A model generated the notes under the pieces. That model was not told the origin of the DNA, made no database searches, and worked only from the letters and a program-made list of their open reading frames with translations. 64,000 nucleotides of DNA. Origin: Hyaloraphidium curvatum. Lineage: Eukaryota; Monoblepharomycota; Hyaloraphidiomycetes; Hyaloraphidiales; Hyaloraphidiaceae. The translations under genes and the position numbers were made by a program. The stretch is from positions 124,001 to 188,000 of the forward strand of contig JAIVFI010000022.1 of NCBI GenBank assembly GCA_025558095.1, read 5' to 3'. Shown piece by piece: positions 52,917 through 62,989 of this stretch. Positions within the stretch are counted from its first letter, which is position 1, and each line of letters begins with the position of its first letter.

Positions 52917-54352
52917 CGGCACGGATCGATGGACGTACCAGAGGGTCGGTGGTCTTTGGAAGCAAGGCTCTTGTTTACGCCTGCTCCCCCGGCAGTTCGC
53001 CACAATAAAGCACGTTGGTGTTGGTATATTTATCGGCTGCCCGATCCAAGGCCGAGCGCATCGGACCCAGAAATCGGCCACCTCCAAAGCCGTGATACAT
53101 GTAGTACCTCGCTAGGAGAGATTGTGCAGATCGCGGGACGAGAGCTAGCAGCGCCACAGTGCGCGTGTAGAGTCGTGCGAAGAGATCGCAGATGGCGCAA
53201 CGAAAGAAAAACGTCCGGGGAGGGAGGGTGGGAGCGCGAAAAAGACCGCCCCGCGGGGGCAGCCAAAGACCGTGTGTGCCGCTCACGGCTTGCTCGATGG
53301 CCCCATCCAAGCCGTGAGCTGCTTTGCCAAACAGTCCCACCCATCCTCTGCCCTTTTCCCGGCAAGGGCATTGCCTCGGTATGCAGGCGTGAATGGGTTT
53401 GGCTGCGCTCTGGCATCGTTCTTCAGTCGCCGCTCCGCCCAACCTCCGTTCCGCGATTCAGTTAGGGATGGTGCAGTCGCTGCTCGTCCGCGTACGCTGG
53501 AACAGCGCACCCTAAGGCGAACGAGGCCGCGCCATTAAGCAGGCGCAGGCCCCGGGCAACGCGCCCGATAGGAGGTCCGCAAACTCCCAGGGATGCGCTC
53601 TCGCTCGCTGAGCGCACCGCGGCCACACGACTTTCTCCCCACAAAGCGCACGACAAACCCGCGTCCCGCCGCGCGTCCCGCCGTTAGTTGCGGAGAACGG
53701 GAATGGCGACGGGATCGGCGCAACGAACGCTTGCCGTCCCCGATGGCCACGCCTCCTCTTCCTCCGCGACAGGCCCGATGGCGTCTTTGACCGCCTCTTA
53801 GCTCTCGCGCGCGACGACCGCGCCCGAAGACCTGCGCGCGAGGCGCAACAGATCAACCCGCTTATCGAGCAGAGCAGGCGAAGCGTTAACCCGTCGGCAG
53901 CGTCAGTAGGACTTAGAGGAGCGCCCGGACGCGACGGCACATCGTCGAAGAAGAGGCTCGTCCTGTCCACCTCGCGTGCTTCTTCCCATCCCCTGCTGCT
54001 CTGGACCCGCCGGCGGAAGCGGGATCTGGCCCATTGGCCGCCCGGGCCGCCTTCGCCGCTTTCCCAAAGAAGGGTCCAGCCATGAGCCCAGGTCATCAAA
54101 CCGCCTTTCCCGCCGCACCGCGCCTCCGACGGCAGAACGATGTTTGCAGCGATCTTACAAGTGCCCTCCAAAACTGCTGGGGTGCAGGCGCCCTTTCGTG
54201 TGCCCGATCCGATTCCGCGTTCAGTATCTCGGGGCTGGCTGATGGACCGCGGCGAGGAACATTCCATTGGCCTTTCCCCGTTTCCGCGAACGATAAAACC
54301 CGCCTCGCCGATCGCCGGACCCGCGGTCAGCACTCCCCGCCCCACGACGCCG
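52917..54352. other. Divergent intergenic region with a dispersed repeat
   Basis: About 1.4 kb between the divergent MYND and imine-reductase-like starts, the longest gene-free stretch outside the long intron. It holds copy 2 of the 118-bp repeat (53472-53589). Long minus-strand frames (to 54702) are shadows of the reductase gene. No other gene is supported. Confidence 0.5.
53472..53589. repeat. 118-bp dispersed repeat, copy 2
   Basis: Same orientation as 43537-43654, three transitions, no gaps. Here it is intergenic, about 555 bp upstream of the MYND start codon. The base after ...gactgca in the minus sense is C instead of the G that completes the splice acceptor in copy 1. Confidence 0.92.
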
Positions 54353-55222
54353 ATGCGCTGCGCGGTCCTCGGCACGGGCGCCATGGGCGCCGCCGTCGCG
54401 CGCGCGCTGCTGAAGAAGGGCCACTGGGTGGCCGCGTGGAACCGCACGGCGGCAAAGGCCGAAGCGCTGGTCGGGGACGGGGCGACGCCGTGCGCGACGC
54501 AGGCCGAGGCCATTGCAGCGGCCGACGCCGTCTTTTCTGTGCTCGCCGACGTCGACATGTTGCTTGCAACGCTCGACGCGCCCGCGGCTGCCGAAGCCGT
54601 CTGGTCCAAGGTCGTCGTCAATTTCTCCACGTGCACCCCCGCCGAGGCGCGCAAGCTTGAAGCACGCTGCAGCGAGCTCGGCGCGCGGCTGCTGGACGGC
54701 AAGCTACTCTTCTACCCCGCCTCGGCCGGCACCCCCGAAGCCTCGATCGCCGTCTCCGGCCCCGCGGACGCCTACGCCGCCGTGCTCGCGCCCCTCGAGG
54801 CGATCGGCGCCCCTACGCACCACGGCACGGGGATCGGCACCGCCTCGGCCGTCGACCTCGCCATGCTCGGCCTGCTGGGCGCGGCCGTGGTCGCCGCGGC
54901 GCACGCGGCCCGCTTTGCCGAGGCCGAGGGGATCCCGCCCCAGGCCATCGCGGGGGTGCTGCGGGGAATCTCCGCCGCCGTGCTGGCCCCCGAGGTGGAG
55001 CGCATCATGGACCGGATCGGGACGGGGGGCGGGTTCGGCGAGACGGAGGCGGCGGTGGCCACGTGGAAGGGGGTCGCGAGCAAGTTTGCCGCGCACTCCG
55101 GGGCGCTCAAGATCCCCGGTGGATTTGCCGAGTCGCTCGAGGCGCTGTGGCAGAAGGGCGTCGACATGGGGATCGGAGGCGAGGACGCTGCGGCGCTCGT
55201 CAAGGTGCTTAGGGACGGCTAG
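54353..55222 (+). CDS. Imine reductase / reductive-aminase-like NAD(P) oxidoreductase 1, 289 aa
   Basis: Intronless. The N-terminal Rossmann domain begins MRCAVLGTGAMGAAVARALL (GxGxMG at residues 7-12) and continues AAWNRTAAKAEAL, the NADPH-phosphate site NRT typical of the beta-hydroxyacid dehydrogenase/imine reductase group. The second half (LLDGKLLFYPASAGTPEAS, GTASAVDLAMLGLL) fits the C-terminal helical dimer domain of imine reductases and fungal reductive aminases, about 290 aa. The position where many characterised enzymes have a catalytic Asp (GxDxG) reads GTGIG, so chemistry may differ. Its paralogue lies at 60625-61506 in inverted orientation. The imine substrate is an inference from the fold. 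Confidence 0.8.
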   Translation: MRCAVLGTGAMGAAVARALLKKGHWVAAWNRTAAKAEALVGDGATPCATQAEAIAAADAVFSVLADVDMLLATLDAPAAAEAVWSKVVVNFSTCTPAEARKLEARCSELGARLLDGKLLFYPASAGTPEASIAVSGPADAYAAVLAPLEAIGAPTHHGTGIGTASAVDLAMLGLLGAAVVAAAHAARFAEAEGIPPQAIAGVLRGISAAVLAPEVERIMDRIGTGGGFGETEAAVATWKGVASKFAAHSGALKIPGGFAESLEALWQKGVDMGIGGEDAAALVKVLRDG

Positions 55223-55362
55223 GCCGGGACGGTTCACGGAACAGAGCGTGTGGAGCTACCCGAACTTTAACAGAAGACGTTTATGTTTCGTCGTTCCTCA
55301 ACCTGCAATCCGCGGCACTTCCATCCCGGCGCAGCGTCCCGCACGCCGAGACCGGGGCCACC

Positions 55363-56937
55363 TCACCCTCCCGGGCAGTACGACTCCAGCACCACCCTCA
55401 CCCCCAGCCCGTTCAGCAGCCCCCACAGGGCAAACAGCACCGTCAGCAGCGAGACCAGCAGCGCCCTCGCGGTGCCGAAGGTCACCTCGAACCCCGCGAA
55501 CCGCGCCGGTTCGGCGGAGGAGGCGAAGGCGTCCAGCCGCCGGGAGAGGGCATCCAGACGGCGCTGCAGGGCGGCGAGGCGGGATGCGGCAATGTTGTCG
55601 GGGAGGGGGGCTAGGGAGGCAGAGAGGGAGAGGAGCGAGAGGGCCTCGGCGAACCCGGCGCGGACGACCGCCTTCACGGCACCGATCCGAGCGTTGGCGC
55701 CCGCGAGGTCGGCGAGGAACGAGCCGACCACGAACAACCACCAGGCGACAAAGGCGAGCTCCCAGGCGGGTATGCACCTGCCGGCTGCGAGGTTGGCGGC
55801 GGCGGCGGGGACGAAGAAGAGGGCGACGAAGGAGAAGCGCTGGATGACGGCGGTCTGCTGCTGCAGGGGGATGGTCCAGGAGGCGGCAATGTGGCGGAGG
55901 AGGTCGAAGAGGAAGGGTTCCGCGGAGTCTTTGGGGGCCGCGGGTGCTCCGTCGCCGGCGGCTGAACCGGGTATGCCACTCGGAACCTGTCCACCTTCCA
56001 CCGGCACTCCGGTCGGCGCCCCCACGATCTCATCGAGGGCCGTCCTATACCCCGTGAGCACCTCCGCCAGCTGCACGTCCACGGCCCTGCACTGCATCCT
56101 CTTCGAGAGCTGCATCATCGGCGGCTTCGGCCGGCGGAACAGCACCGCACACAGCGGGAACAGGAAAGCGAGGCCGAACACGAGGATGAAGGCGCCGAGG
56201 AGCGCGCCGTACCATGTCCGCCAGAAGACCGGGGCCAGCGCGACTGCGGGCGTCCAGAGGGGGAAGAGAAAGGTCTGCGCGAACACCGTGATGGAGCGGA
56301 AGAAGGTCTCGGCCACCGTGTAAATGCCCTCCCAGAACGGCAGCCGCCCGGCGCAGCCGGCAAGGGTGCAGGGGCAGTTTGGATCCCCCGGCACGTGCTC
56401 GACAAGGGGCAAGGACCGCGGGCGGGCGAGTTCCAGGCCGTCCGCGCCTTTTCCGGATCCACCGAGGTCCTGCCACCGCAGCAGCGCGTGCAACTTGTGC
56501 TTCCCGGGGTCGAAGAGGAGCTTCCAGTCGTTCAGCAGCAGGGACGAGGTGAGGACCACGAGGGCCACCAGGGGAAGCGCAACCGCGACCGTTCCGGCGG
56601 CCAGATTGACAGTACCGAAGGGTGCCGTGGTGCCGACCAGCGCCGGGTACAGCGCGAGAACCGGGGCGACAAGCAGCTGTGCCGCGAGCCCAAGAGCGTA
56701 GAGCACGGCGCCGGGCCGGCCCGCTGCCGCCCCGAAGAACACCGCGACGGCACCGAGGAGCCGGGAGGACCGCCGGGCCGCGGTCAGGAGCGCGTGCGCC
56801 GTCGGCAAGGTCGATTCGCGGAGTGAGCGCGCTTCGGCGATGGGCGGCGTGGGGCCGGCGGGGGGCAGGCTGCGCAGCGCGGCAGGGGGTTCGGCGAGGT
56901 CCGGAAGCGCCGCAAGGAGCTCCTCCGGGGTCAGCAT
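55363..56937 (-). CDS. Multi-TM protein of an unnamed family (member B), 524 aa
   Basis: Intronless; the start at 56937 (MLTPEELLAALPDLAEPP) was chosen as the first ATG. About seven hydrophobic helices are present, among them AVLYALGLAAQLLVAPVLAL, VAVALPLVALVVLTSSLLL, APVFWRTWYGALLGAFILVF, FSFVALFFVPAAAANL and FVAWWLFVVGSFLADL. The end (TVLFALWGLLNGLGVRVV followed by LESYCPGG) matches member C at 63664 and, more weakly, member A at 45982. Cys-rich pair CPCTLAGC lies in a loop. Membrane location is clear; function is unknown. Confidence 0.78.
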   Translation of the reverse strand: MLTPEELLAALPDLAEPPAALRSLPPAGPTPPIAEARSLRESTLPTAHALLTAARRSSRLLGAVAVFFGAAAGRPGAVLYALGLAAQLLVAPVLALYPALVGTTAPFGTVNLAAGTVAVALPLVALVVLTSSLLLNDWKLLFDPGKHKLHALLRWQDLGGSGKGADGLELARPRSLPLVEHVPGDPNCPCTLAGCAGRLPFWEGIYTVAETFFRSITVFAQTFLFPLWTPAVALAPVFWRTWYGALLGAFILVFGLAFLFPLCAVLFRRPKPPMMQLSKRMQCRAVDVQLAEVLTGYRTALDEIVGAPTGVPVEGGQVPSGIPGSAAGDGAPAAPKDSAEPFLFDLLRHIAASWTIPLQQQTAVIQRFSFVALFFVPAAAANLAAGRCIPAWELAFVAWWLFVVGSFLADLAGANARIGAVKAVVRAGFAEALSLLSLSASLAPLPDNIAASRLAALQRRLDALSRRLDAFASSAEPARFAGFEVTFGTARALLVSLLTVLFALWGLLNGLGVRVVLESYCPGG

Positions 56938-57100
56938 GGCGCGATTCCGTCTGTTCTCGTCTCCGTTCTCTGCGGACAATCAATTGTTCTCGAGGGCGAT
57001 GAAACTGCGCGATCGACAGAACCAACGTGGAGCTCCGGCCGTCCTGTTTCAAGTCATCTCGTTTCCTACTCGCCCCTGCAACGAAATCAACTGGTTCATG

Positions 57101-57997
57101 CTAAGGCACCAAGCTCCACTCCCAGCTCGGCGCGGCCTCGAACGCGGCCCTGATGGACCTCGGCCTAGCCCCGTCCACGTCCGCGAACCCGTACTCCTCC
57201 CCCAGCTCCGCCGTCACCTGCACCGTCCCCGTCCTTTCCATCACCTTGGGATCGGCGGCGAGCGCGGCGACCGCGCGCCCGACAAACACCGGCGACTCGG
57301 AGTTGGAAAAGTCGAACACGCACGCGCGTAGTGTGCCCTCGGTGCGCACCAGGCCCGGGTACAGCGAGACGGCGGCCACGTGGTGCTGGCGGAGGTGGTT
57401 CGCGAACGCCGCGGCCATGCGGTCGTCGGCGTTCTTGGCGAGGTGGTACGGCACGTTCTCCCCGCCCCTGTGCGCGGAGCCGGAGAAGTAGCTCACGTTG
57501 ACCACCAGCCCCGGCTTCTCAGCCGATGCCGACCGGATCATCAGGGGGGCAGCCAGCTGGGTAGTCGTGTAGTGCGCCCGCACGGAACCGAGCATGTCGT
57601 CCAGCATCCGCGCGGGCTGCTCCCAGAAGGGCGCGGCCCAGAGGAGGCCGCGGTCGTCCATGAGTTGCATGCCTTCGTACCCCGACCAGACGTTGTTGAC
57701 GAGGAGGTCCAGCCTCCCGGCGCGTTTCTCGAGCTCTGCGATCGCCGCGCGGACGTGCGCGTCGTCCGAGTGGTCGCACCTGAGGGGGATTATTTGCCCC
57801 CTTGCGCCGGACGCCTCGCACTCTGCCGCCGCGTCCTCCAGGCTCCCCGCCAGCATCGGCAGCTCCGGGTTGCGCCCCTTTAGCGTGCGTGCGGAGGCGA
57901 ACACGGTCGCGCCGGCCTGCGCGAGGGCGAGCGCGACGCCGCGGCCCACGCCCCGAGACGCGCCCGTGACGAGCGCGACGCGGCCTTCGAGGGACAT
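57101..57997 (-). CDS. Short-chain dehydrogenase, DHRS1-like, 298 aa
   Basis: Intronless. It starts MSLEGRVALVTGASRGVGRG (cofactor motif TGASRGVG at residues 11-18), has VNNVWSGYEG at about 100 and the catalytic Tyr184 and Lys188 in YHLAK with a Ser in NVSYFSGS. The C-terminal region (VYPGLV-like SLYPGLVRTE, FVGRAVAALAADP) is characteristic of the SDR19/DHRS1 group, whose substrates are poorly known carbonyl compounds. No signal peptide. Lying between an imine-reductase-like pair and next to a Zn2Cys6 regulator, it may belong to a small pathway. Confidence 0.9.
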   Translation of the reverse strand: MSLEGRVALVTGASRGVGRGVALALAQAGATVFASARTLKGRNPELPMLAGSLEDAAAECEASGARGQIIPLRCDHSDDAHVRAAIAELEKRAGRLDLLVNNVWSGYEGMQLMDDRGLLWAAPFWEQPARMLDDMLGSVRAHYTTTQLAAPLMIRSASAEKPGLVVNVSYFSGSAHRGGENVPYHLAKNADDRMAAAFANHLRQHHVAAVSLYPGLVRTEGTLRACVFDFSNSESPVFVGRAVAALAADPKVMERTGTVQVTAELGEEYGFADVDGARPRSIRAAFEAAPSWEWSLVP

Positions 57998-58284
57998 TGG
58001 AAGGGTGCTGCGCCGCGATTCCGGGCGGGCCGTTGCGGCGAGGCGGCGGGGAGACGTTGAGACGGACGCATCGGCAACAAGCAAACAGAGCCACGTGCGG
58101 CCGCTCTCCCTCGATCGCGAGTCCGGCGCCCGATCATCTTCTTATCCTCCGTCCGGCCTTCTGCTTCCCCGACTTTGGTCGTTACCCCCGTGGATTCTGT
58201 TTGGTTCCGGCCGGCCGGTCGCCTCCGGAAGGGCCGACGCCCGACAGCCTGCAGACGCCGAGGGATTTCGCCGTCGGCATTGAG

Positions 58285-60331
58285 ATGCCAACGAGCGGGC
58301 CGGCGGCGGCGGATCCCGGCGGGCAGGCGGACGCCGCGGAGGGAGCTTCCCGCGGACGGCCGCGCCTGGCGTGCGAGCGGTGCTTCCGCGGCCGCAAAAG
58401 ATGCGTCTGGCCGGACGACCCCGCGCGCCCGTGCGACCGCTGCGACCGGCTGGGCCACAAGTGCGAGCCGCGGGACGCGGGGAACCCCGCGCGGGGGAGG
58501 GAGAGCGGGTCGGGGACGCTCAGCGCGGGCTCGGCGGCGGACGCGCGGACTGAAGCGTCGGCCCGCGAAAGCGGCAGCGCCTCTCCCGGTCCGGCCTTGC
58601 CCTCGGGCGACCTGCTGGCGCGGGAGGATATTCTTTTCGCCTGCATCTCGATTTATTGGGAGACGACGCACGTGCCGGTGCCGGTTGTTCACAGGGCCAC
58701 CTTCGAGGCCGCCTTCCTCCGCGGCGCCTCAGACGTGTACGGCCCCCACAAACCAGCGGCGCTGCTCTGCATGCTCGCCGCGCACGGCGCAACGTTTGCA
58801 TCCTTGCCCGGCCTCTCCCGCGACGCGCACCAGACGCTCGCCTGCCTGTACGCCGACCGGGCCAGGGACCTGCTCGCGGCCGGGCGCCACGGCCCTGGTC
58901 CGCCGACCGTGTCCGACGTCGAGTACGCGCAGGTGCTCGTGCTCCTCGTGAGGCACTACGTTTCGCAGGGCGGCCCCACCGAGGCCGCGGCGCTGCGCGA
59001 CCAATCGTCGGACCTGCTGGACGGCGTGCTGCGACGGGCGACGGGACCCGACGGCACGCCGTTCGGCGGCTCTTTCGCGCCCACGGACCCCGCGGAGTGG
59101 GTCCGCTCCGAAATCTTCATGCGCTGCGCCGTCACCGCGGGCCACAGCGACGCCAACACCGCGGCGGTGCTCCAGCGGCGCGCAGGGACGGCCCGCTTCG
59201 ACTACTACTCCGGCCGCGTGCCGATGCCGTGCCACGACATCTACTTCGAACTCCCCTCGGCCGAGGACGCGTTCCGAATCCTCTCCTCCCGCGACCACCC
59301 CCGCTCCGTCGCCAACCCCGCCCCCTTCCTCGCCCCTGAACCCAACTTTGCCCTCTGCGCCGCCCTCGCGCGGCACCTCGTCTCCTCCCTCTTCTCCCTC
59401 CGCGCCGGCCGCCTCGTCCTCCCGTACCTCTTCGACCTCCTCACGGGCCTGCAGACCCGCGCCCGCGCCGCCGCCGCCCGCGAGGGCATCGACCCCCTCG
59501 CCCTGGCCTCGCAGCCCCCCGAACTCGACACCCCGACCGAGGCCGCGCAGCGCAGGAGGACGGAGCTCGCCGCCCGCCTCGCGGGCGAGATCCTCCGCGC
59601 CTTCCCATCCCCCGCCGGCGACGCGCTGGCCGAGGGCGACCCCGCGCCGCTGTTCTCGATCGCCGAAACCCACCTGGGCGGCGAGCCCGCGGTGCACGCG
59701 GTGTGTTCCATGGCCGCCGGCTTCCACACGCTCGCCATATCGGCGTGGGTGCAGGGCGACCCGTCGTCCGCGTCGCCCGCCTTCTTCTCGTCCGCCCCCT
59801 TGGCGGCCGCGTTGGAGGGGGGGATCGCCGCCGCGAGGGTGATGGCCTTCCAGCTGGCCCGCTCGCCCGGTTCCGTGCCGGGGAGGTGCCACCAGACGGC
59901 GTTCCTGGCCGCGGTGCGGACGCTCACCCTGCAGGCCGCCGTGGCGCGGGCGGGGGGTGCGGAGCGGGTGGCGGAGGACGCGGGGGCCGCGATGGCGTAC
60001 GCGACGGCGTTTGCGGAGGCGTATCCGGCAGGTGGGTCTCTTGGTTGCCGCGGGGATCGGAAGCGGGGCTGACGCCGACTTCCGGGTGGCAGGGAGGAAA
60101 CCGGTGCGGGATCTGCTTGCCCTTTTTGCGACTGCGGGGCTGGACCTCGCGCGGGGCGGATCGTCGCCGGCCGCCCGCGCCGTCCCCGATGTCCTGCCCC
60201 CGGGGGCGCATGGCGACGCGGCGGTGGAGGAGCTGACGCGGAGGTTCGCGGCGACGGTGATGGTGTCGGAGGAGCTGCTGGGGCGGGTCGTGGGCCGCGC
60301 CGGGGAAGGGGACGAGGCGGGCGGGCCGTGA
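58285..60331 (+). CDS. Zn2Cys6 fungal transcription factor, two exons, 661 aa
   Basis: Exons 58285-60031 and 60093-60331 (1,986 nt) with a 61-nt intron. Residues about 28-65 (LACERCFRGRKRCVWP ... CDRCDRLGHKCEPR) form the binuclear zinc cluster of six Cys, with the basic GRKR stretch that contacts DNA. The middle region (ISIYWETTHVPVPVVHRATFEAAFL and onwards) is the fungal-specific MHR domain. It is a nuclear DNA-binding activator or repressor. Its position between an SDR and an imine-reductase-like gene suggests a pathway-specific regulator, which is inference. Confidence 0.93.
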
Positions 60332-60624
60332 TGGGGCGGGATACCGGACTCCCGTCGGCGGGCTGTGCAAAGGACGTGAGGGCGCGGCGGATTGGCTCGT
60401 GGAGGGCAGCGCTCTATTCCCCCAATCTACGTCCCAAGTATCCAACGCCAAATTGTCAATTCTCCTCTCGTGTGCCCGCCTCCGATGTCCACGGGCAGAC
60501 GGCCCGGCGACGCCGCACTCAAACACTTGCGAGGCCCGTTCTCCGGGCAGCATCCCTGGTAGAGTCCGTCGACGAGGGTCAGAGCTCCCGGGTAGGAGCT
60601 GGACGTCCTGCAGTAGAGCGTCGC

Positions 60625-61506
60625 CTAACCGTTCCTCAGCACCTTGACCAGCGCCGCGGCATCCTCCCCGCCGATCCCCATGTCGACGCCCTTCTGCCAC
60701 AGCCCCACGAGGGACTCGGCGAACCCACCCGGGATCTTGAGCGTCTCGGCGTGGGCCACGACCTTGCTCGCGGCCCCGTGCCACGTCGCCACCGACACCT
60801 CCGTCCCGGCAAAATCGCCGGTCCCGATCTTTTCCACGATCCTGTCTACCTCGGCCCCCAGCAGCCCCGACACGCCCCGCAGCACGCCCGCGATGGCGGG
60901 CAGCGGCACCCCCTCGGCCTCGGCGAACCGCGCCGCGTGCGCCGCGGCGACGGTGACCGAGCACGACAGGTTGAGCATGGCGAGGTCGACGGCGGCGGCG
61001 GTGCCGATGGCCGTGCCGTAATGGGTGGGAACGCCCATGGTCTCAAGCGGGGCGAGCACGGCTTCGTACGCGTCCGTCGGGCCGGACAGGGCGATGGCCG
61101 CGTCCTGCGTGCCGGCCGAGAGCGGGTAGAAGAAAAGCTTCCCGTCGACTAGACGGGCGCCGATTTCGGCGCAGCGTGCGTCCAGCTCGCGGGCCTCGGC
61201 TGGCGTGCATGTGGCAAAGTTGACCAGCACCTTGGATTTCGCGGCGTCGGCGGCCTCGGGCGCCTTCAGAATGGCCAGAAACGCGTCGACGTCCCCCAGA
61301 ACCGAGAAGACGGCGCCCGACGCGGCGATGGCTCCGGCGGGCGTCGCGAACGCGGTCGCCCCATCGGCGACGAGTGCTTCGGCCTTTGCGGGGGTGCGGT
61401 TCCACGCGGCCACCGCGTGGCCCTTCTTCAGCAGGGCGCGGGCGAGGGCGGCGCCCATGGCGCCGGTCCCGATGACGGCGCAGGGGATCGGAGCCGCGGG
61501 CGGCAT
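60625..61506 (-). CDS. Imine reductase / reductive-aminase-like NAD(P) oxidoreductase 2, 293 aa
   Basis: Intronless; start at 61506. It reads IPCAVIGTGAMGAALARALL, AAWNRTPAKAEAL, DGKLFFYPLSAGTQD and GTAAAVDLAMLNLS, closely parallel to the paralogue at 54353-55222, and the two end almost identically (QKGVDMGIGGEDAAALVKVL). The expected catalytic Asp position again lacks Asp (GTAIG). Divergence is spread over the whole length, so duplication is not very recent. NADPH-dependent reduction of an imine or related group is inferred from family. Upstream in-frame sequence to 61821 lacks family similarity and was excluded. Confidence 0.82.
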   Translation of the reverse strand: MPPAAPIPCAVIGTGAMGAALARALLKKGHAVAAWNRTPAKAEALVADGATAFATPAGAIAASGAVFSVLGDVDAFLAILKAPEAADAAKSKVLVNFATCTPAEARELDARCAEIGARLVDGKLFFYPLSAGTQDAAIALSGPTDAYEAVLAPLETMGVPTHYGTAIGTAAAVDLAMLNLSCSVTVAAAHAARFAEAEGVPLPAIAGVLRGVSGLLGAEVDRIVEKIGTGDFAGTEVSVATWHGAASKVVAHAETLKIPGGFAESLVGLWQKGVDMGIGGEDAAALVKVLRNG

Positions 61507-61630
61507 CGTGTCGAGTGTTGACCGCGGTGGCGGTGCGATGGGGCGGCGATCGGGCGGAGCTGGGCATGCACCCTCCTTCGATCCGCGACGAAAGATAAGG
61601 ATCGAAACTTGAATTGAAGCGGCTCTGTCT

Positions 61631-62818
61631 TTACGGCTCCGACTGCGCGTCCCCGGACGCGCTCCCGCCGTCGGATGTCTCCGAATCATCCCCACCTTGC
61701 GATCCCGGGCCGTCCTCGGCGGCGCCTCCATCTTCCGAGCCTTCCTCAGCTGCGAGGGCATCCCGGTTCCGCACTGCCCACTCCATCTGCCGCCAAAATG
61801 CCTGGGTCTCCTCGTCCGCACCGCCGTCCTCCACCACGAGCGTCCGCAGCGCCGGCAGCGAGCGCAGCAGCGGCACGATCGCCCCCCTTTCCCACTGCGA
61901 CAGGGGCCCGATTCGCAGGTCCTCCAGCCGGAGCGACTCCAGCGAGCGCGGCATGCGGAGGAGCACGGATGTCAGGGAGGTGAAATCCGGCAGGGAGAGC
62001 ACGGCGGCGTCGCGGACGGTGCGCATGCGCCGGAGGGCTTCCAGTTCGGACGTGTAGATCAGGGCCCGGTGCGCAGGGTCGTAGACCGGCGTGTCGGTCG
62101 GGTAAACGACGATGCTGCGGAGAGCGATGCCGGGGATGGAGTCGATGATCTGGCGGAAAGCTTCGGGAACGCCCCAGAGGGCCGTCATGCTGCGAACCAC
62201 GTGGTCCGGCAGGGGCAGGTGAGGCCCCTGGTACTCGTGCCAGCAGGCTTCCCAATCGACGCTCAACCTCAGGTTGCGGATGCCTTGGTGCAGGCCGGCG
62301 GCGAGCGTCCACAGGCCCCTCCACGAGTCGCGGGCGCAGACGATGTCGACGTCGAGGACGTTGGGCGGCACGGCGAGCTCCCCGAGGCGGTCTCCCGTGC
62401 CGTCCTCGCACTGCAGGCACAGGCGGACCAGGCTGCGGGCCCGCGCGATCGCATCCGTCAGGTGGAGCGCGCTGGCCGCCGTGAAGCCCGCCGAGAGCTC
62501 CACAAGATGCGGCGCCGCGAGCTGCACCAGGCGCGCGCGCCGCCGGTCGAGCCCGGTGACGCCGAGCCGCGTGAGCTGCAGCCGCCGCACCCACGCAGCG
62601 GGCTGGCCGCGGATGAGGAAGTCGAGCTGGGACGGGGCGGGGTCGCGCACGTCGCGGTGGAGCACGGGGAGCACAAGCGGGAGAAGTCGGCCGCACGTGC
62701 GGCCGAGCCGCGACAGGGCCTTCGGGTCCCCGCGGGGCTTGGCTACGAACTCGGCCATCAAAGTGATGAGCTCGGGAGGCAGGTCAGAGAGTGCAGGGGC
62801 GGGCTCCGGGGCGGACAT
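61631..62818 (-). CDS. F-box/LRR-type protein, 395 aa
   Basis: Intronless. An N-terminal F-box (LSDLPPELITLMAEFVAKP ... LSRLGRTCGRLLPLVLPVL, residues 10-60) is followed by degenerate leucine-rich strands (RLQLTRLGVTGLD, LVRLCLQCEDG, LESLRLEDLRIG) and an acidic Ser/Gly/Asp-rich tail. It should act as a substrate receptor of an SCF ubiquitin ligase through Skp1. It is a separate locus from the interrupted F-box gene at 42917-45444. Target unknown. Confidence 0.88.
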   Translation of the reverse strand: MSAPEPAPALSDLPPELITLMAEFVAKPRGDPKALSRLGRTCGRLLPLVLPVLHRDVRDPAPSQLDFLIRGQPAAWVRRLQLTRLGVTGLDRRRARLVQLAAPHLVELSAGFTAASALHLTDAIARARSLVRLCLQCEDGTGDRLGELAVPPNVLDVDIVCARDSWRGLWTLAAGLHQGIRNLRLSVDWEACWHEYQGPHLPLPDHVVRSMTALWGVPEAFRQIIDSIPGIALRSIVVYPTDTPVYDPAHRALIYTSELEALRRMRTVRDAAVLSLPDFTSLTSVLLRMPRSLESLRLEDLRIGPLSQWERGAIVPLLRSLPALRTLVVEDGGADEETQAFWRQMEWAVRNRDALAAEEGSEDGGAAEDGPGSQGGDDSETSDGGSASGDAQSEP

Positions 62819-62989
62819 TGTGCGCGGGTTTGTGGTGACGTGGCAGAGAATCACCAGTGGTTGCAAACAAGTCAAGAGATTGGCCGCCCCAATCACACGC
62901 ATGCAATGGCACGAGACGTCGCCTCCTGTACAGGATCTCGTCATCGGCCCTGCGTGATCCGTCCCGCGAAGAGGCGGGTTTCGCCTCAG

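Noticed and set aside
53512-54702. 396-residue minus-strand frame through the 118-bp repeat
   Set aside because: It runs antisense to the imine-reductase-like gene and through intergenic DNA; only the repeat segment is shared with the other copy.
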